Notes: generated from the sequence alone by a model not told the origin. A DNA stretch of 64,000 bases from Lysobacterales bacterium (GCA_028285525.1 JANQOZ010000082.1:1-64000); one strand, 5' to 3'. Shown: positions 28,651-39,303, numbered from the stretch's first letter. Program-made: numbers and translations.

Positions 28651-30348
28651 TTACTCGCTCCAGCCGTCCCAGCCAGGCCCGCGAACCACCCGGCCAGGCA
28701 TCGCGCCGGTATGCTCACTGTTCTTGAGCACCTGTGTGCCGTTCACCCAGACGTCCGTGACGCCTGTGGAAAGCTGATGTGGCTGGTCAAACGTGGCGTG
28801 GTCGGTGACCGTCTGGGGGTCAAAAATGACGACGTCAGCGTAGTAGCCGGCCAATAGCTGCCCGCGCTCCCGAATCTTGAGGTTCTCCGCCGGCAGCGAG
28901 GTGAGCTTGCGAACCGCCTCTTCCAGGCTGATCACACCTTCCTCGCGGACATACTTCCCAAGCACTCTCACAAAGTTGCCGTAAGCCCTTGGATGTACGC
29001 CGGATTCCAGAAAGAGTCCTTCGGGTGCCGGGGCCTCCGCGTCCGAACCAAAGCTGACCCAGGGCAGGGCGACCTGTTTGGCGACGTTCTCCTCTGACAT
29101 CAGGAAGTAGACGGTGCCAACCCGGCTGTTGTCCTCGATCACCAGATCGATCATCGTGTCGGCCGGCGTGGTCCGGCGCTGCGCTGACACCTCTGCCAGG
29201 GTCATGCCGGTCAGCGGCTTCAGGGCCTCGCTCTTGAAGGCGGAAAACAGCAGGCGTGACGGATCGCCCGCCGCCAGGTAAAGGTTTTCCCACTCGTCCG
29301 TTGGGGTTTCGATTTCCTTGAGCACCCGGGCGCGGATCTTGGGGTCCCTGAGGCGCTCGACCCACGCATCGTGACCGCCTTCCTGCACCCATGGCGGCAT
29401 CGCAGCATCCAGCCCGGTGGCGCCCGCCGTGTAGGTGTACATGTTGGCGCGAATGTCGACGCCGGCGGCGCGCGCCGCCTCAATCGTTTGAATGGCTGTC
29501 GCCATCTTGGGCCAGTTCGCCTCGCCGGCGGCTTTCAGATGATAAATCTCCACGGCGGCACCGGTCGCCTCAGCGATTTCCAGAACCTCGTCGATGCCCT
29601 CGAGGAGCCGGTTACCTTCGGACCGCAGGTGAGTGACGTAAAAGCCGCCAAATTCGGCGGCGGCCGCCGTCAGCGCAATCAGCTCGGGCGTTTTGGCGTA
29701 GAACGCCGGCGCGTAGATCAGCGCGGTGCTGACGCCCACGGCACCCTCGCGCATGGCGTCTCGAACGAGCTGCTGCATGCGGGCCAGTTCGGCGTCCGTC
29801 GGCGCACGGTCTTCCTCGCCCAGCTCGTGAACGCGAACCGTGGTGGCGCCAACGAAGGAGGCGACATTCGGCGATACACCCCGCCGCTCGAGATACTCAA
29901 GATATTCGCCGAGCGTGGTCCACTCGATGTCGTACTTGATATCCCACTGCTGCTCGAGGGCATCTGCTTTCATTTGGGCACTTAGCGGCCCCATGGACCA
30001 GCCCTCACCCAGAACCTCGAGCGTCACGCCCTGGCGGATATCGGACAGGGCGCGACCGTCTGCGATCAGGCTTTCGGTTGCCCAGCTCAACATGTTGATG
30101 AAGCCGGGGGCGACGGCTTTGCCGCCGGCGTCGACCACGTGTTTAGCCTGGCTCTCGTCCAGGTCACCAATGGCTGAGATGCGGTCGCCGATGATGGCGA
30201 CGTCAGCGAGCACCGGTGCAGCGCCGCTGCCGTCGTAGATCCGGCCGTTGACGATCACCGTATCGTACGCGGGCGCCGCCTCCTGAACCCCGCAGCCGAG
30301 CAGCACCCCGGCGATCAGCAGCTGAAGCGTGAGCGCTCGTAGTGACAT
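28651..30348 (-). CDS. amidohydrolase lipoprotein (D-aminoacylase / N-acyl-D-amino-acid deacylase type)
   Basis: 565-residue metal-dependent hydrolase of the amidohydrolase superfamily. It has an N-terminal lipobox (LLIAGVLLGC, Cys at about residue 19), so it is probably membrane-anchored in the periplasm. Family features include YDTVIVNGRIYDGSGAAPVLADVAI at the start, YVTHLRSEGNRLLEGIDE, the region EIYHLKAAG, and FGSDAEAPAPEG with the catalytic Asp. The C-terminal beta-sandwich reads GYYADVVIFDP. D-aminoacylases release D-amino acids from N-acyl forms, but related enzymes act on other amides, so the substrate is open. ATG at 30348 is used; the longer frame runs through tRNA-Pro. Confidence 0.85.
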   Translation of the reverse strand: MSLRALTLQLLIAGVLLGCGVQEAAPAYDTVIVNGRIYDGSGAAPVLADVAIIGDRISAIGDLDESQAKHVVDAGGKAVAPGFINMLSWATESLIADGRALSDIRQGVTLEVLGEGWSMGPLSAQMKADALEQQWDIKYDIEWTTLGEYLEYLERRGVSPNVASFVGATTVRVHELGEEDRAPTDAELARMQQLVRDAMREGAVGVSTALIYAPAFYAKTPELIALTAAAAEFGGFYVTHLRSEGNRLLEGIDEVLEIAEATGAAVEIYHLKAAGEANWPKMATAIQTIEAARAAGVDIRANMYTYTAGATGLDAAMPPWVQEGGHDAWVERLRDPKIRARVLKEIETPTDEWENLYLAAGDPSRLLFSAFKSEALKPLTGMTLAEVSAQRRTTPADTMIDLVIEDNSRVGTVYFLMSEENVAKQVALPWVSFGSDAEAPAPEGLFLESGVHPRAYGNFVRVLGKYVREEGVISLEEAVRKLTSLPAENLKIRERGQLLAGYYADVVIFDPQTVTDHATFDQPHQLSTGVTDVWVNGTQVLKNSEHTGAMPGRVVRGPGWDGWSE

Positions 30349-30370
30349 AGGAAGATATCGATTGGAAACT

Positions 30371-30447
30371 TGGTCGGAGCGGGGAGATTCGAACTCCCGA
30401 CCCCCACAACCCCATTGTGGTGCGCTACCAGGCTGCGCTACGCTCCG
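30371..30447 (-). tRNA. tRNA-Pro (GGG)
   Basis: A complete 77-base cloverleaf on the minus strand with CCA encoded. The acceptor stem is CGGAGCG/CGCTCCG, the anticodon stem CCACA/TGTGG with loop ATGGGGT giving anticodon GGG, and the T arm carries GTTCGAAT. It closely follows the E. coli tRNA-Pro(GGG) pattern. Confidence 0.97.
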
Positions 30448-30508
30448 ATCAAGGCCGCGCATTGTACTTGATTGTGGTCGGTTGTCACCATTCGGCGCTG
30501 CCGCGCCA

Positions 30509-31435
30509 TCAGGTGGGATAGGGACCGTTGTAGCGCGTATCGCGGATCGCCTTTTGCCAGCGCTGCTTGCCGGTCGTCAAGTCCATCGCCCGGAGGGTCA
30601 GGCCTTCCCGGCGCATCGCGCCGTCCCTCTGTCGCTCGCTGTAGGGTTGGGACACGAACAGCAGTGTCTCGCCCACCACAACAAAAGGCGAAAAAGCCAT
30701 GCGGCTGCGGGTTTCGCCCAGCTTGTTGCCTGATGCGTCAAACACCTGCCAGCGGTATGCCAGCCGCTGCTCGGGCTCACGCAGACTGACCAGCACGTGC
30801 GAACCGTCAGCGGCAAGAAACTGCCGGCCCTCTACGCCCGCAATCGGGCGGCTTGGGGTGGTTGCGGCTCGGCTCTCCTGGGCCTTCAGGCTGGCCGCAT
30901 CGCTGAGCGGCTGATTCTTCCAGCTGCCCGATTCAGCCTCCAGCATGCCCGCGTGCCGCGTCGGCTTTGGCGCGTCAGCCATGAACGCACCCTGCACCAC
31001 ACGCTTCTCGAAACGCCACACAAGGCCGGCCTTGCTGCCTCTGGCCGGTCGCATTGTAAAGGTCTGGCCCAGCCCGTCGTCGACGGTCGGTCTGACCTCC
31101 GCGGGCAGGGCGACGCTGAATGTTTCCTGGGTGGTGCCCGTGGCGGCGTCCAGGCGAACAAAGTCCACGCGGCCGGCCGTTGCTGTATCGATCTGGGCCG
31201 TCAGCTCCCCGCCGACCACCATCACGGGTCGATCGGCGGCATCGCTCACCCAGCTTGCTTTGCCTGAGGCGATGTTGATCTGCTCAAGACCCCCACCTTC
31301 GCGCATGAAGACGACCTGGCCATTGCCCGCGTCCACCAGCAGGCCGTCGGCGAGCGTGAACGCGTCGTTTGCCGCCGCGCCTCCCGTCGAAAATAGGCTT
31401 GCCGCCGCCAGAGTCAGAACCTTTTTGCTCAGCAT
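30509..31435 (-). CDS. secreted PQQ-like beta-propeller protein of unknown function
   Basis: 308 residues with a clear signal peptide (cleavage near GGAAA-ND, residues 19-23). The rest consists of weak strand repeats ending in patterns such as LRAMDLTTGKQRWQKAI and GLEQINIASGKASWVSDA. These are like blades of PQQ/BamB-type propellers, where DxxTGxxxW closes each blade. No enzyme residues are evident. It is divergent from the large BNR-repeat protein with about 70 bases between starts, so the two secreted proteins may share control. Confidence 0.6.
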   Translation of the reverse strand: MLSKKVLTLAAASLFSTGGAAANDAFTLADGLLVDAGNGQVVFMREGGGLEQINIASGKASWVSDAADRPVMVVGGELTAQIDTATAGRVDFVRLDAATGTTQETFSVALPAEVRPTVDDGLGQTFTMRPARGSKAGLVWRFEKRVVQGAFMADAPKPTRHAGMLEAESGSWKNQPLSDAASLKAQESRAATTPSRPIAGVEGRQFLAADGSHVLVSLREPEQRLAYRWQVFDASGNKLGETRSRMAFSPFVVVGETLLFVSQPYSERQRDGAMRREGLTLRAMDLTTGKQRWQKAIRDTRYNGPYPT

Positions 31436-31506
31436 TTTTGCACCACCTGCCGCTTCGGACCTGCCTAGTATAGACTGTGAATGACCGGTACGGGCTGAAG
31501 CAAGCG

Positions 31507-34500
31507 ATGAAAAAATCCCCTTTGGTAATACTCACGGTGGCCTTGGTTTCGGCCGCGGCGTTTGGCAACGAACGAAGCGGTGAACAAAAGGGGAGCGTCG
31601 GCATCTGGATCCCGCTGGGTCCAGCGCCGATCGAGGCGCCCAACGGCGGCAACAACGTGGATAACGTTGGCACCAACAGCCCGGCGAGCGGGGCGATTCA
31701 CGCGGTGGCTCCACACCCGACCAATCCGGACATTATCTACGTCGGCAGCGTCAACGGCGGCGTTTGGCGGACGGGGAACGCCACCGCATTGGTACCCCAG
31801 TGGACGCAGCAGACCGATGGCCAGCTCACGGGCTCGGTTGGTGACATCGCGTTCGACCCGACCGACGCCACCAGACAGACGTTGATCGCCGGCTATGGTC
31901 GGTTCAGCGCCTTTGGCGGCCGGGGCGGCTCGCGCTCGGGCGTCATCCGCACCACCAACGGCGGCACCACCTGGACGCCGCTGGGCAGCGTGATGCAAGG
32001 GCGAAACATCGCCAAGGTGGCGGCTAGAGGCAACGTGCTCCTGGCTGCGGCCGACGCTGATGACAACTTCCTTTGTGGCAACGGTGGCGGTATCGGCTTA
32101 TTCCGATCCATCGATACCGGGGCCACCTGGAATCTGGTTACCAACGGCCTGTTCGGCAGCCGGGTAGGGGCGCTAGCGGAAGATCCGACAAACAACAGCG
32201 TGTTTTACGCGACCATCATCGATTTCAACGGCGTCTGTGGTACCGGAAACGGCGTCTTTCGCAGCACCGATACGGGCGCCACATGGACCGACATTACCGC
32301 GCCCATCATTACCAACGTGATCGACAGCAACGGGTCACATTTCGAGCTGGCAGTTGCCCAAACCGGCACCGTATTCCTCTCGGTCATCTCGTCCGGCCAG
32401 CTGGCCGGCGTATTCAGGCTGCCGGCGGGGTCCAGCACCTGGGAAGACCTTGGCATCCCGGAGACGGTTGAGGGCGCTGGAACCTTCGGCGTCCATCCGG
32501 GTCGGCAGGGTGGTCTGCACTCTTCGCTGGTTGCCGATCCGACCAATGATAATCTGGTTTATGTGGGCGGCGATCGCCAGCCCTTTGGCAACGACGAGAC
32601 CGGCAACTTCTCCGATCCGAACTCAATCGGGGCCTGCTCGTTTGCCGGCCGACTGTTTCGCGGCGATGCGAGCCAGTCGCCGGCCAACGTGTGGACACCG
32701 ATCACGCACGATTTTTCGGACCCTGACGGGGTGGCGGCGACCAGCTGCAACAACGCTAACGGTACGGCACCGCATCCCGACTCTCGCGATATGGCTTTTG
32801 ATGCTAACGGCAACCTGCTGGAGGTGGACGATGGCGGCATCTACCGGCGTCTGGCGCCTCGGAGCAGCACCGGTGTATGGGTGGACGTCAATGGCAACAT
32901 GCAGGTGACCGAGCAGCACAGCGGCAACTTTGACCGGCTTTCCGCCATCGGTGTGAGCGGAAACCAGGACAACGGGTCCACCCGTCAGCAGGTCCTCAAT
33001 TCGGTGGTTTGGCGGTCGTTCGGCGGCGGCGACGGCGGCGATATCGAGATCGATTACCTCGCCAATCCCGGCAACAGCCTACGGTACGCGAGCTCCCAGA
33101 ACTTCGGGGGCGCGCGCCGTCTCACCTATGATGCCAACGGTAACTTTCTCGGGCAGACGCAGCTGGCGCTGACGCCGCTCGCCGGTGGTGCCCCGCTCGA
33201 GGGGCAGTTTGTCACGCCGCTCGCGGTCAATCGGGTGGTTGGCGGCCGGCTCGTCATCGGTGGAGCGAATTCGGTTTATGAGTCGCTGGATCAGGGCGAT
33301 ACGGTGACGGAGCTTCAGCCGACCGGTATTCAGGCGTCTCAGGGCGGCCGGCGGTCCTTGGCCTACGGGGCCAGCGGCAACGCCGATCTGCTGTTTGTCG
33401 CCGCCAGCGATGGCCAGCTCTACCGTCGAGAGAGTTCCGGCGACAGCCTGGCGTCGGTTTATACCAGCAGCGACGGCAATCAGCTGCAGGCGGTGGTCAT
33501 CGACCCTTCCGACGCGAGCCAGGTGTTTGTGCTGGAGCGGGGCCGCGTTCTGCGCAGTACCAGCGACGGGGACAACGGCACGTTCAACAACATCACAAGT
33601 AACCTGCTCACGCTGTTTTCGCCTGGATCGCTGCGGTCGCTGGAATTTATGGAAACGCCGGGCGGCGACGTCCTGGCGGTCGGCACCGACCGCGGCGTGT
33701 ATCTGGCCACCAGCGGGGGTGGCTTCAGCGACTGGGCGCAGTCCGGCACAGAGCTGCCTAACTCGCCGGTCTTCGATCTGGACTACGACCTCAACGCCAA
33801 CCGGCTCGCCGCGTTTACGCTGGGTCGCGGCACGTTTCTGCTCCAGCTGTCGGGCAGCGCCAACCAGGCGCCGATTGCGGTGGACGACGCGGCCACGGTG
33901 GATGCCGGCGCGACAATCACGACGCTCAATGGCGGTCAGCCGTCGCTGCTGGCCAACGACTCAGACCCCGAGGGCGGCAACCTGACGCTCCAGTCAACGC
34001 CGGTCAGCGGCCCCAGCTCGGGTTCGGTGACGCTCAACGCCAACGGGACCTTCAGCTATACCCACGATGGGTCGCTGTCCTCGACCGACAGCTTTGTCTA
34101 CAGCGTCTGTGACGACGGCAGCCCGCAGCGCTGCAGCAGCGCGACGGTGCAGATCGCGGTCAATCAGGGCGGACTGGTATGCGTAAGTCCCAACGTTGCG
34201 ATCCCGGACAACAACCCCGGTGGGGTCAGCAGCACGCTGAACATTCCGTCGGGCGGTGCGCTGACAGATCTGGCGGCGACCGTGGAAATCTCTCACACGT
34301 TTGTCGGGGACCTGATTATCACGCTGCGCAACGAGAGTACGGGTACGAGCATTACGCTGATGGATCGGCCAGGTGTTCCGGCGACGGCCATCGGCTGCGG
34401 CAATAGCAACATTGACGCCCTGTTTTCGGACTCGGCCTCTACGCCCGTAGAAGGGGTCTGTGAGCCGGCACCGGCTATCGCGGGAAGCGTCCGGCCCGAG

Positions 34501-34668
34501 CAGCCGCTTTCTACGTTCAGCGGTGAAACGGCCGCCGGCAACTGGGTGCTAACGGTGAGCGACAATGCGGGTCTTGATACCGGCACGCTGAACACCTGGT
34601 GCCTGCAGCCCGCAACGGCGGGCGCCGGCGGCGCGCTGATCTTCGAAGACTCGTTCGAAGAACTCTGA
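31507..34668 (+). CDS. large secreted BNR/Asp-box, cadherin-like and P-domain protein
   Basis: 1053 residues with a signal peptide (cleavage near AFG-NE, residue 20). Residues 30-780 form a sialidase/VPS10-like propeller with Asp boxes RTTNGGTTWTP, RSIDTGATWNL and RSTDTGATWTD. Residues about 785-890 are a cadherin-like repeat starting NQAPIAVDDAATVDAG. Residues 890-1040 are a proprotein-convertase P domain (VAIPDNNPGGVSSTLNIPSG, then HTFVGDLIITLRNESTG and GNWVLTVSDNAG). The protein ends LIFEDSFEEL. No catalytic residues for sialidase were found, so a binding or scaffold role is likely. ATG 31507 begins a normal signal; a GTG at 31477 would add ten residues. Confidence 0.8.
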   Translation: MKKSPLVILTVALVSAAAFGNERSGEQKGSVGIWIPLGPAPIEAPNGGNNVDNVGTNSPASGAIHAVAPHPTNPDIIYVGSVNGGVWRTGNATALVPQWTQQTDGQLTGSVGDIAFDPTDATRQTLIAGYGRFSAFGGRGGSRSGVIRTTNGGTTWTPLGSVMQGRNIAKVAARGNVLLAAADADDNFLCGNGGGIGLFRSIDTGATWNLVTNGLFGSRVGALAEDPTNNSVFYATIIDFNGVCGTGNGVFRSTDTGATWTDITAPIITNVIDSNGSHFELAVAQTGTVFLSVISSGQLAGVFRLPAGSSTWEDLGIPETVEGAGTFGVHPGRQGGLHSSLVADPTNDNLVYVGGDRQPFGNDETGNFSDPNSIGACSFAGRLFRGDASQSPANVWTPITHDFSDPDGVAATSCNNANGTAPHPDSRDMAFDANGNLLEVDDGGIYRRLAPRSSTGVWVDVNGNMQVTEQHSGNFDRLSAIGVSGNQDNGSTRQQVLNSVVWRSFGGGDGGDIEIDYLANPGNSLRYASSQNFGGARRLTYDANGNFLGQTQLALTPLAGGAPLEGQFVTPLAVNRVVGGRLVIGGANSVYESLDQGDTVTELQPTGIQASQGGRRSLAYGASGNADLLFVAASDGQLYRRESSGDSLASVYTSSDGNQLQAVVIDPSDASQVFVLERGRVLRSTSDGDNGTFNNITSNLLTLFSPGSLRSLEFMETPGGDVLAVGTDRGVYLATSGGGFSDWAQSGTELPNSPVFDLDYDLNANRLAAFTLGRGTFLLQLSGSANQAPIAVDDAATVDAGATITTLNGGQPSLLANDSDPEGGNLTLQSTPVSGPSSGSVTLNANGTFSYTHDGSLSSTDSFVYSVCDDGSPQRCSSATVQIAVNQGGLVCVSPNVAIPDNNPGGVSSTLNIPSGGALTDLAATVEISHTFVGDLIITLRNESTGTSITLMDRPGVPATAIGCGNSNIDALFSDSASTPVEGVCEPAPAIAGSVRPEQPLSTFSGETAAGNWVLTVSDNAGLDTGTLNTWCLQPATAGAGGALIFEDSFEEL

Positions 34669-34673
34669 AAGGA

Positions 34674-34713
34674 GGGGTCAGAGTAAAGGGACATGTCCCT
34701 TTACTCTGACCCC
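34674..34713. repeat. perfect 40-base palindrome (REP-like)
   Basis: Both halves are exact reverse complements, from GGGGTCAGAG at 34674 to CTCTGACCCC at 34713, with ACATGT at the centre. It starts six bases after the stop codon of the BNR protein. Palindromes beginning and ending in GGGGTCAGAGT are known as REP-like units next to RAYT (REP-associated tyrosine) transposases in gammaproteobacteria; no such transposase is in the window. In RNA it would also form a strong 3' hairpin. CGGGGTATT follows twice (near 34713 and 34743). Confidence 0.8.
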
Positions 34714-34764
34714 GGGGTATTTTGAGTTTGGGTCTTTGTGACCCGGGGTATTCCCCCGTTCGAA

Positions 34765-35964
34765 TCAGAAGTTTTCGTCGTCCGGGATGATCTCGAAGAC
34801 GTCCTCGGCGGCAATCTCCGCGCGCTCCATTTCCTGAATCTTCTTCTCGCCGGCGGCGGTCATCACGTCCATTTCCTTGATGGTGGCTGCCATCTTGGGC
34901 AGCGCCTCCTGGCGATAGGCTGAGATATCGTCCAGCGCGGCGTGGATGTCGGTGAAGGCCTTCTTCAGGGCCTCCATGTCGATCTGCGATGACGACGCCT
35001 GCTTGTGAATCTCGGTGCCCTGCTGGCGCAGCCGTTCGGCCGTGCCGGCGATCAGGTCGGAGGTGGTCTCGTTTACGGCCTGGACCTTGTCCAGCACAAT
35101 CCTCTGATTGGCCAGCGCCACCGCCAGGGTGACCGCAACCTGGAGCGCGTTGACCGTGACGTGGCGCGCCCGGTTGACGCCCCGCACCAGCTCCTTGTTG
35201 TTACGCATGACCACTTCGAGGGTGACGATGCCCTGCTGGTTGACCGCAAGCTGCTGCTGCAGATCCATGATCCGCTGGCGCAGCGGAAACTGGAGCTCTT
35301 CCTGGACAAATTTGGCCCGGTCGGGCGAGCCCGCAAGCTCGCGCTCCACGCGATGCGTCAGCTTGGCGTCCAGCAGCTGGGCCAGCTTGATGGCCTTTTC
35401 CAGCTTCCTGGTGACCTCACGCATGAACTTCTGGTCTTCCGCCAGCGTGGTGTTGTCCTTCAGCAGCTGGTCCTTGCCGTCTTCCATCGATCGGATGATC
35501 GCGTCGATAACGGTCTGTGATGACTCAAACTTGGTGAAGTAGCGTTTGATCGGGGTGCCGACGCCCGGAATCATGCCAAGCAGTCGGGCAAACCAGCCGG
35601 GCTCGAGGTCGACCTTGCCCGGGTCGAGCTCCTCGACCTGCAGCTTGAGGTCGACCAGCGCGTTGGCCACCTCGCCGCCGTCGTCAGCTCGCGCTGAGAG
35701 CTTGCGAATGGGCTCCTGCAGCATGGCGCTCCGGTTTGAGGCGGCCTCCTGCAGATCCATCCCCATGTTCTCGATCGCGTTTTTGGCGTTGGTCGCCGCG
35801 TCGCTGGCCGGGTCCATGGCCAGGATCTTTTCCACCAGGGCATCCGCCTGCTTTTCGAGTTCCGGGTCGGCGCCGGTCTCTGCCTTCACCGCTTCCGGCG
35901 GCGTCATCGCCAGCTCTTTTTTGACCTCTTCCGGGTCTGCAAATACCAGAATGTCTTCGCTCAT
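34765..35964 (-). CDS. telA: TelA family protein (toxic anion resistance)
   Basis: 399-residue, largely alpha-helical protein of the TelA family (PF05816), first tied to tellurite and toxic anion resistance, though the mechanism remains unclear. The sequence shows long amphipathic helices, the family motif VTRKLEKAIKLAQLLDAKLTHRVE, and QGIVTLEVVMRNNKELVRGVNRARHVTVNAL. ATG 35964 gives MSEDILVFADPEEV. The frame is open to 36033, but that extension is rich in Arg/His and reads into the intergenic space before mutS. TelA genes often sit with tellurium or cell-envelope genes; here the copy is isolated. Confidence 0.88.
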   Translation of the reverse strand: MSEDILVFADPEEVKKELAMTPPEAVKAETGADPELEKQADALVEKILAMDPASDAATNAKNAIENMGMDLQEAASNRSAMLQEPIRKLSARADDGGEVANALVDLKLQVEELDPGKVDLEPGWFARLLGMIPGVGTPIKRYFTKFESSQTVIDAIIRSMEDGKDQLLKDNTTLAEDQKFMREVTRKLEKAIKLAQLLDAKLTHRVERELAGSPDRAKFVQEELQFPLRQRIMDLQQQLAVNQQGIVTLEVVMRNNKELVRGVNRARHVTVNALQVAVTLAVALANQRIVLDKVQAVNETTSDLIAGTAERLRQQGTEIHKQASSSQIDMEALKKAFTDIHAALDDISAYRQEALPKMAATIKEMDVMTAAGEKKIQEMERAEIAAEDVFEIIPDDENF

Positions 35965-36057
35965 CGCTTGCCTCGAGTGTTGTGGGTTGCGCCCCGGATG
36001 GCGGTTTATCGAAAGCCGGATAGTGTATCGCACCGCGAGGCGATACGACGCTTCGGG

Positions 36058-38673
36058 TCAGTCTTTGGCCTGTTCCGCCAGCTGGTACAGAAGATCCAGC
36101 GCCTGCCTGGGCGTGAGCTGATCCGGGTCGATGTCCTTGAGCTTTTCCCTGAGCGGGTCAGGCTTCGGCTCAGCTGCTGGGGCTGTTGTGGCGGCTGCCG
36201 GCGCCGGCGCAAACAGGGAAAGCTGCTGCGATCCCCCCTGGGCGGCGTCGACGGCGCTGGCCTCGAGCTCAGAAAGCAGCGTCCGTGCTCGGGCGACCAC
36301 CGGTGCGCTGATGCCGGCCAGTGCCGCCACCTGCAGCCCGTAGCTGCGGCTGGCCGGCCCCTGCTTGACGGTATGCAGAAACACGATGCTGTCGCCGTGC
36401 TCGGCGGCGTCCAGGTGCACGTTCACAACGCCCTCGAGCAGCTCGGGCAGGCTGGTCAGTTCGAAATAGTGGGTGGCAAAGAGGGTCAGCGCCCCCGTCT
36501 GCGCCAGCGATTCGGCGACGGCGCGGGCCAGCGCCAGCCCGTCGTAGGTGCTGGTGCCCCGACCGATTTCGTCCATCAGCACCAGGCTGCGATCCGTGGC
36601 GTGATGCAGGATATTGGCGGTTTCGGTCATCTCCACCATAAAAGTCGAATGCCCACGGGTGAGATCGTCACCGGCGCCGATGCGGGTAAAGATGCGGTCG
36701 ACGGGGCCAATTTCTGCCCTGGCCGCGGGCACAAAGCTGCCGACGTGGGCCAACAGCACGATCAGCGCGGTCTGGCGCATGTAGGTCGACTTACCCCCCA
36801 TATTCGGACCGGTCACGATCTGCATGTGGCGGCCGGGCTCCAAGATGGCGTTGTTGGGCTGAAACGGCTTGTCGGACACCACTTCGACGACGGGGTGGCG
36901 GCCTTCGATGATGCGCAGGCCGGGGTCGTCCACCAGCGTCGGTGGCGCGTAGTTGAGGGTCTCAGCCCGTTCGGCAAAGCTGCAAAGGACGTCGAGCTCG
37001 GCGATGGCCTCCGCGCAGCCCGCGAGCGCGTGTAACGATTCGTTGAGCAGGTCGAGCAGGTTTTCGTAAAGCGCCTTTTCCCGCGCCAGGGCTCGCTCGC
37101 GGCTGGACAGCACCTTGTCCTCGAACGACTTCAGCTCTTCAGTGATGTAGCGCTCGGCGGCCTTCAGCGTCTGGCGACGGGTGTAGTGCGCCGGAATCTG
37201 ATCGGCGTACTGACGACCGGCTTCCAGGTAGTAGCCGTGAACCCGGTTGTAGCCGACCTTCAGGGTGGCGATCCCGGAGGCTTCACGCTCGCGCTGCTCC
37301 AGGTCGTCCAGGTACTGGTTGGCGTCGCGCGACAGGTTGCGCAGCTCGTCCAGCTCAGCGTCATAACCCTCCGCCACTACGCCCCCGTCGCGGATCAGCA
37401 CGGGCGGAGTTTCCACCAGCGCGCGGGTCAACAGCTCCTGCAGCTCAGGCTGCGGCGCCGTGGCCTCAGCGAGCTCAGCGATACGCGGGCTGTCCAGCGC
37501 GGCGAGCTGCGGCGCCAGCTCCGGCAGCAGGCCTAGCGCATCGCGCAGGGTGGCCAGATCGCGCGGGCGCGCGCTTCGAAGGCCGATGCGGGTGATGATC
37601 CGCTCGATGTCTCCCACCGCCCGCAGCAGCTCGCGGAGCGGCTCGAAGCGGCCGTTGATCAGCAGCGTCTCGATAGCCTGATAGCGAAACTTCAGGGTTT
37701 GCTGCCGGCGGATCGGCTGACCCAGCCAGCGACGCAGCATCCGTGAGCCCATGGGCGTGGCGCTGCTGTCGAGGACCCCGGCCAGGGTGTGTGCGTCGCG
37801 CCCGTCGGGATGCTGGGTGAGCTCGAGGTTACGCCGGGTTGCGGCGTCGATGGCCAGCAGACTGTCGCGTCGCTCGACCCGCAGGCTCGACAGGTGGGGC
37901 AGGGCGCTGCGCTGCGTTTGTTTGACGTACTGCAGCAGCGCGCCGGCAGCACCGACAGCGGCCGTCAGCGCTTCGCAGCCGAAGCCCGAGAGATCTCTGG
38001 TGGCAAAATGCTCACACAGTCCGCGCCGCGCCGCGTCCTCCTCGAAGTGCCACGGCGGCAGCGTGCTGTGGCCGCGCCCCCGGGTCAACAGCCTGGGTGG
38101 CGATGCGTCTTCGCTGGTGAGCACCTCAGCGGGGTCCAGCCGTTCGAGCTCCGCCAGCATCGCCTCCTGATCGGGCACCTCCATCAGGTGGAACCGGCCG
38201 CTGGCCATGTCCAGCCAGGCCAGACCGATCGGACTGCTGCCGGATACGGCCAGCAGAAAGTTGTCCTGCCGATCCGGCAGCAGCGCTTCGTCGGTCACGG
38301 TGCCCGGCGTGACAACGCGCACCACCTTGCGTTCGACCGGCCCTTTGGTGGTATTCGGGTCGCCAACCTGTTCGCAGATCGCGGCGGACTCACCGAGGCG
38401 AATCAGGCGCGCCAGGTAGTTGTCCACCGCGTGATAGGGCACGCCGGCCATCGGAATCGGCTGGCCGTCGGGTGACACGCCGCGCTTGGTCAGCGTGATG
38501 TCGAGCAGGCTGGCGGCGCGCCGGGCGTCCTCAAAGAACACCTCGTAGAAATCGCCCATGCGAAACAGCAGCAGGATGTCGGGAAACTCGGCCTTGATGG
38601 CCAGGTATTGCTTCATCAGCGGCGTATGACCGGCGGTGCTGGCGGCCGGTTTTGGGGTCGCTGGAGAGGGCAT
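36058..38673 (-). CDS. mutS: DNA mismatch repair protein MutS
   Basis: 871-residue mismatch-recognition ATPase. Visible are the mismatch-binding motif [15 protein letters not shown] near residues 35-50 (the Phe and Glu that wedge into the mismatch), connector and lever domains, Walker [14 protein letters not shown], the [12 protein letters not shown] motif, and a C-terminal dimer region. ATG 38673 is chosen; upstream in-frame sequence to 38817 overlaps the divergent pncC gene and is not family-like. Length is normal for proteobacterial MutS. Confidence 0.97.
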   Translation of the reverse strand: MPSPATPKPAASTAGHTPLMKQYLAIKAEFPDILLLFRMGDFYEVFFEDARRAASLLDITLTKRGVSPDGQPIPMAGVPYHAVDNYLARLIRLGESAAICEQVGDPNTTKGPVERKVVRVVTPGTVTDEALLPDRQDNFLLAVSGSSPIGLAWLDMASGRFHLMEVPDQEAMLAELERLDPAEVLTSEDASPPRLLTRGRGHSTLPPWHFEEDAARRGLCEHFATRDLSGFGCEALTAAVGAAGALLQYVKQTQRSALPHLSSLRVERRDSLLAIDAATRRNLELTQHPDGRDAHTLAGVLDSSATPMGSRMLRRWLGQPIRRQQTLKFRYQAIETLLINGRFEPLRELLRAVGDIERIITRIGLRSARPRDLATLRDALGLLPELAPQLAALDSPRIAELAEATAPQPELQELLTRALVETPPVLIRDGGVVAEGYDAELDELRNLSRDANQYLDDLEQREREASGIATLKVGYNRVHGYYLEAGRQYADQIPAHYTRRQTLKAAERYITEELKSFEDKVLSSRERALAREKALYENLLDLLNESLHALAGCAEAIAELDVLCSFAERAETLNYAPPTLVDDPGLRIIEGRHPVVEVVSDKPFQPNNAILEPGRHMQIVTGPNMGGKSTYMRQTALIVLLAHVGSFVPAARAEIGPVDRIFTRIGAGDDLTRGHSTFMVEMTETANILHHATDRSLVLMDEIGRGTSTYDGLALARAVAESLAQTGALTLFATHYFELTSLPELLEGVVNVHLDAAEHGDSIVFLHTVKQGPASRSYGLQVAALAGISAPVVARARTLLSELEASAVDAAQGGSQQLSLFAPAPAAATTAPAAEPKPDPLREKLKDIDPDQLTPRQALDLLYQLAEQAKD

Positions 38674-38753
38674 AGTGGGCGTCGAGGGGGACCTGGCACG
38701 CTTCGGATCGGGGAGGCGAAAGTGTACAGTAAGCGGCCCCCACGAGGCACCCG

Positions 38754-39260
38754 ATGATGCAGGAACCGTCCTTAACCGAAATGGCTCGCGAGCTGTCCGC
38801 TTCGTTGCTTGCGGCACGCATGCGGCTGATAACCGCGGAGTCGTGTACGGGCGGCTGGCTGGCCAAGGTCGCCACCGACCTGGCGGGCAGCTCAGACTGG
38901 TTTGAGGGTGGGGTCGTTTCGTACAGCAACGCGCTGAAGATGCGATTGTTGGGCGTTGAGGCGTCGGTGCTCGAGGCGCACGGGGCGGTCAGCGAGCCGG
39001 TGGTGCTCGCAATGGCAGAGGGGGCGGCAGCCCTCGGCGCCTGCGAGGCGGCCATCGCCGTCAGCGGCGTGGCCGGTCCGGGAGGCGGCAGCGAAGAAAA
39101 ACCCGTAGGCCTGGTCTGGTTCGGTTTTTTTCTTAAGGGCCGTAGCTGGGCGGAGCGCCGTCATTTCGACGGCGATCGTGAGCGTGTCCGGCGGCAGTCC
39201 GTAGCCTTTGCGTTCAAGCACTTACAGCAAGCACTGGCAGCGCTTCCCGGCGAATTCTGA
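38754..39260 (+). CDS. pncC: nicotinamide-nucleotide amidohydrolase (CinA C-terminal domain)
   Basis: 168-residue enzyme that hydrolyses NMN to nicotinate mononucleotide and ammonia in pyridine nucleotide salvage. It has the single CinA C-terminal domain with the family motifs [34 protein letters not shown] and [22 protein letters not shown]. The full CinA N-domain is absent, as in the E. coli YgaD form. It lies directly upstream of recA, the common order in gammaproteobacteria. The first of two adjacent ATG codons (38754, 38757) is used. Confidence 0.93.
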   Translation: MMQEPSLTEMARELSASLLAARMRLITAESCTGGWLAKVATDLAGSSDWFEGGVVSYSNALKMRLLGVEASVLEAHGAVSEPVVLAMAEGAAALGACEAAIAVSGVAGPGGGSEEKPVGLVWFGFFLKGRSWAERRHFDGDRERVRRQSVAFAFKHLQQALAALPGEF

Positions 39261-39303
39261 CGCGGTTACCGCCGCCTGCCTGATACCCAAAACCCAAGCG
39301 CTG

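Noticed and set aside
30349-30462. Longer amidohydrolase starting at 30462
   Set aside because: The extra 38 residues are a translation of tRNA-Pro; the lipobox signal begins at 30348.
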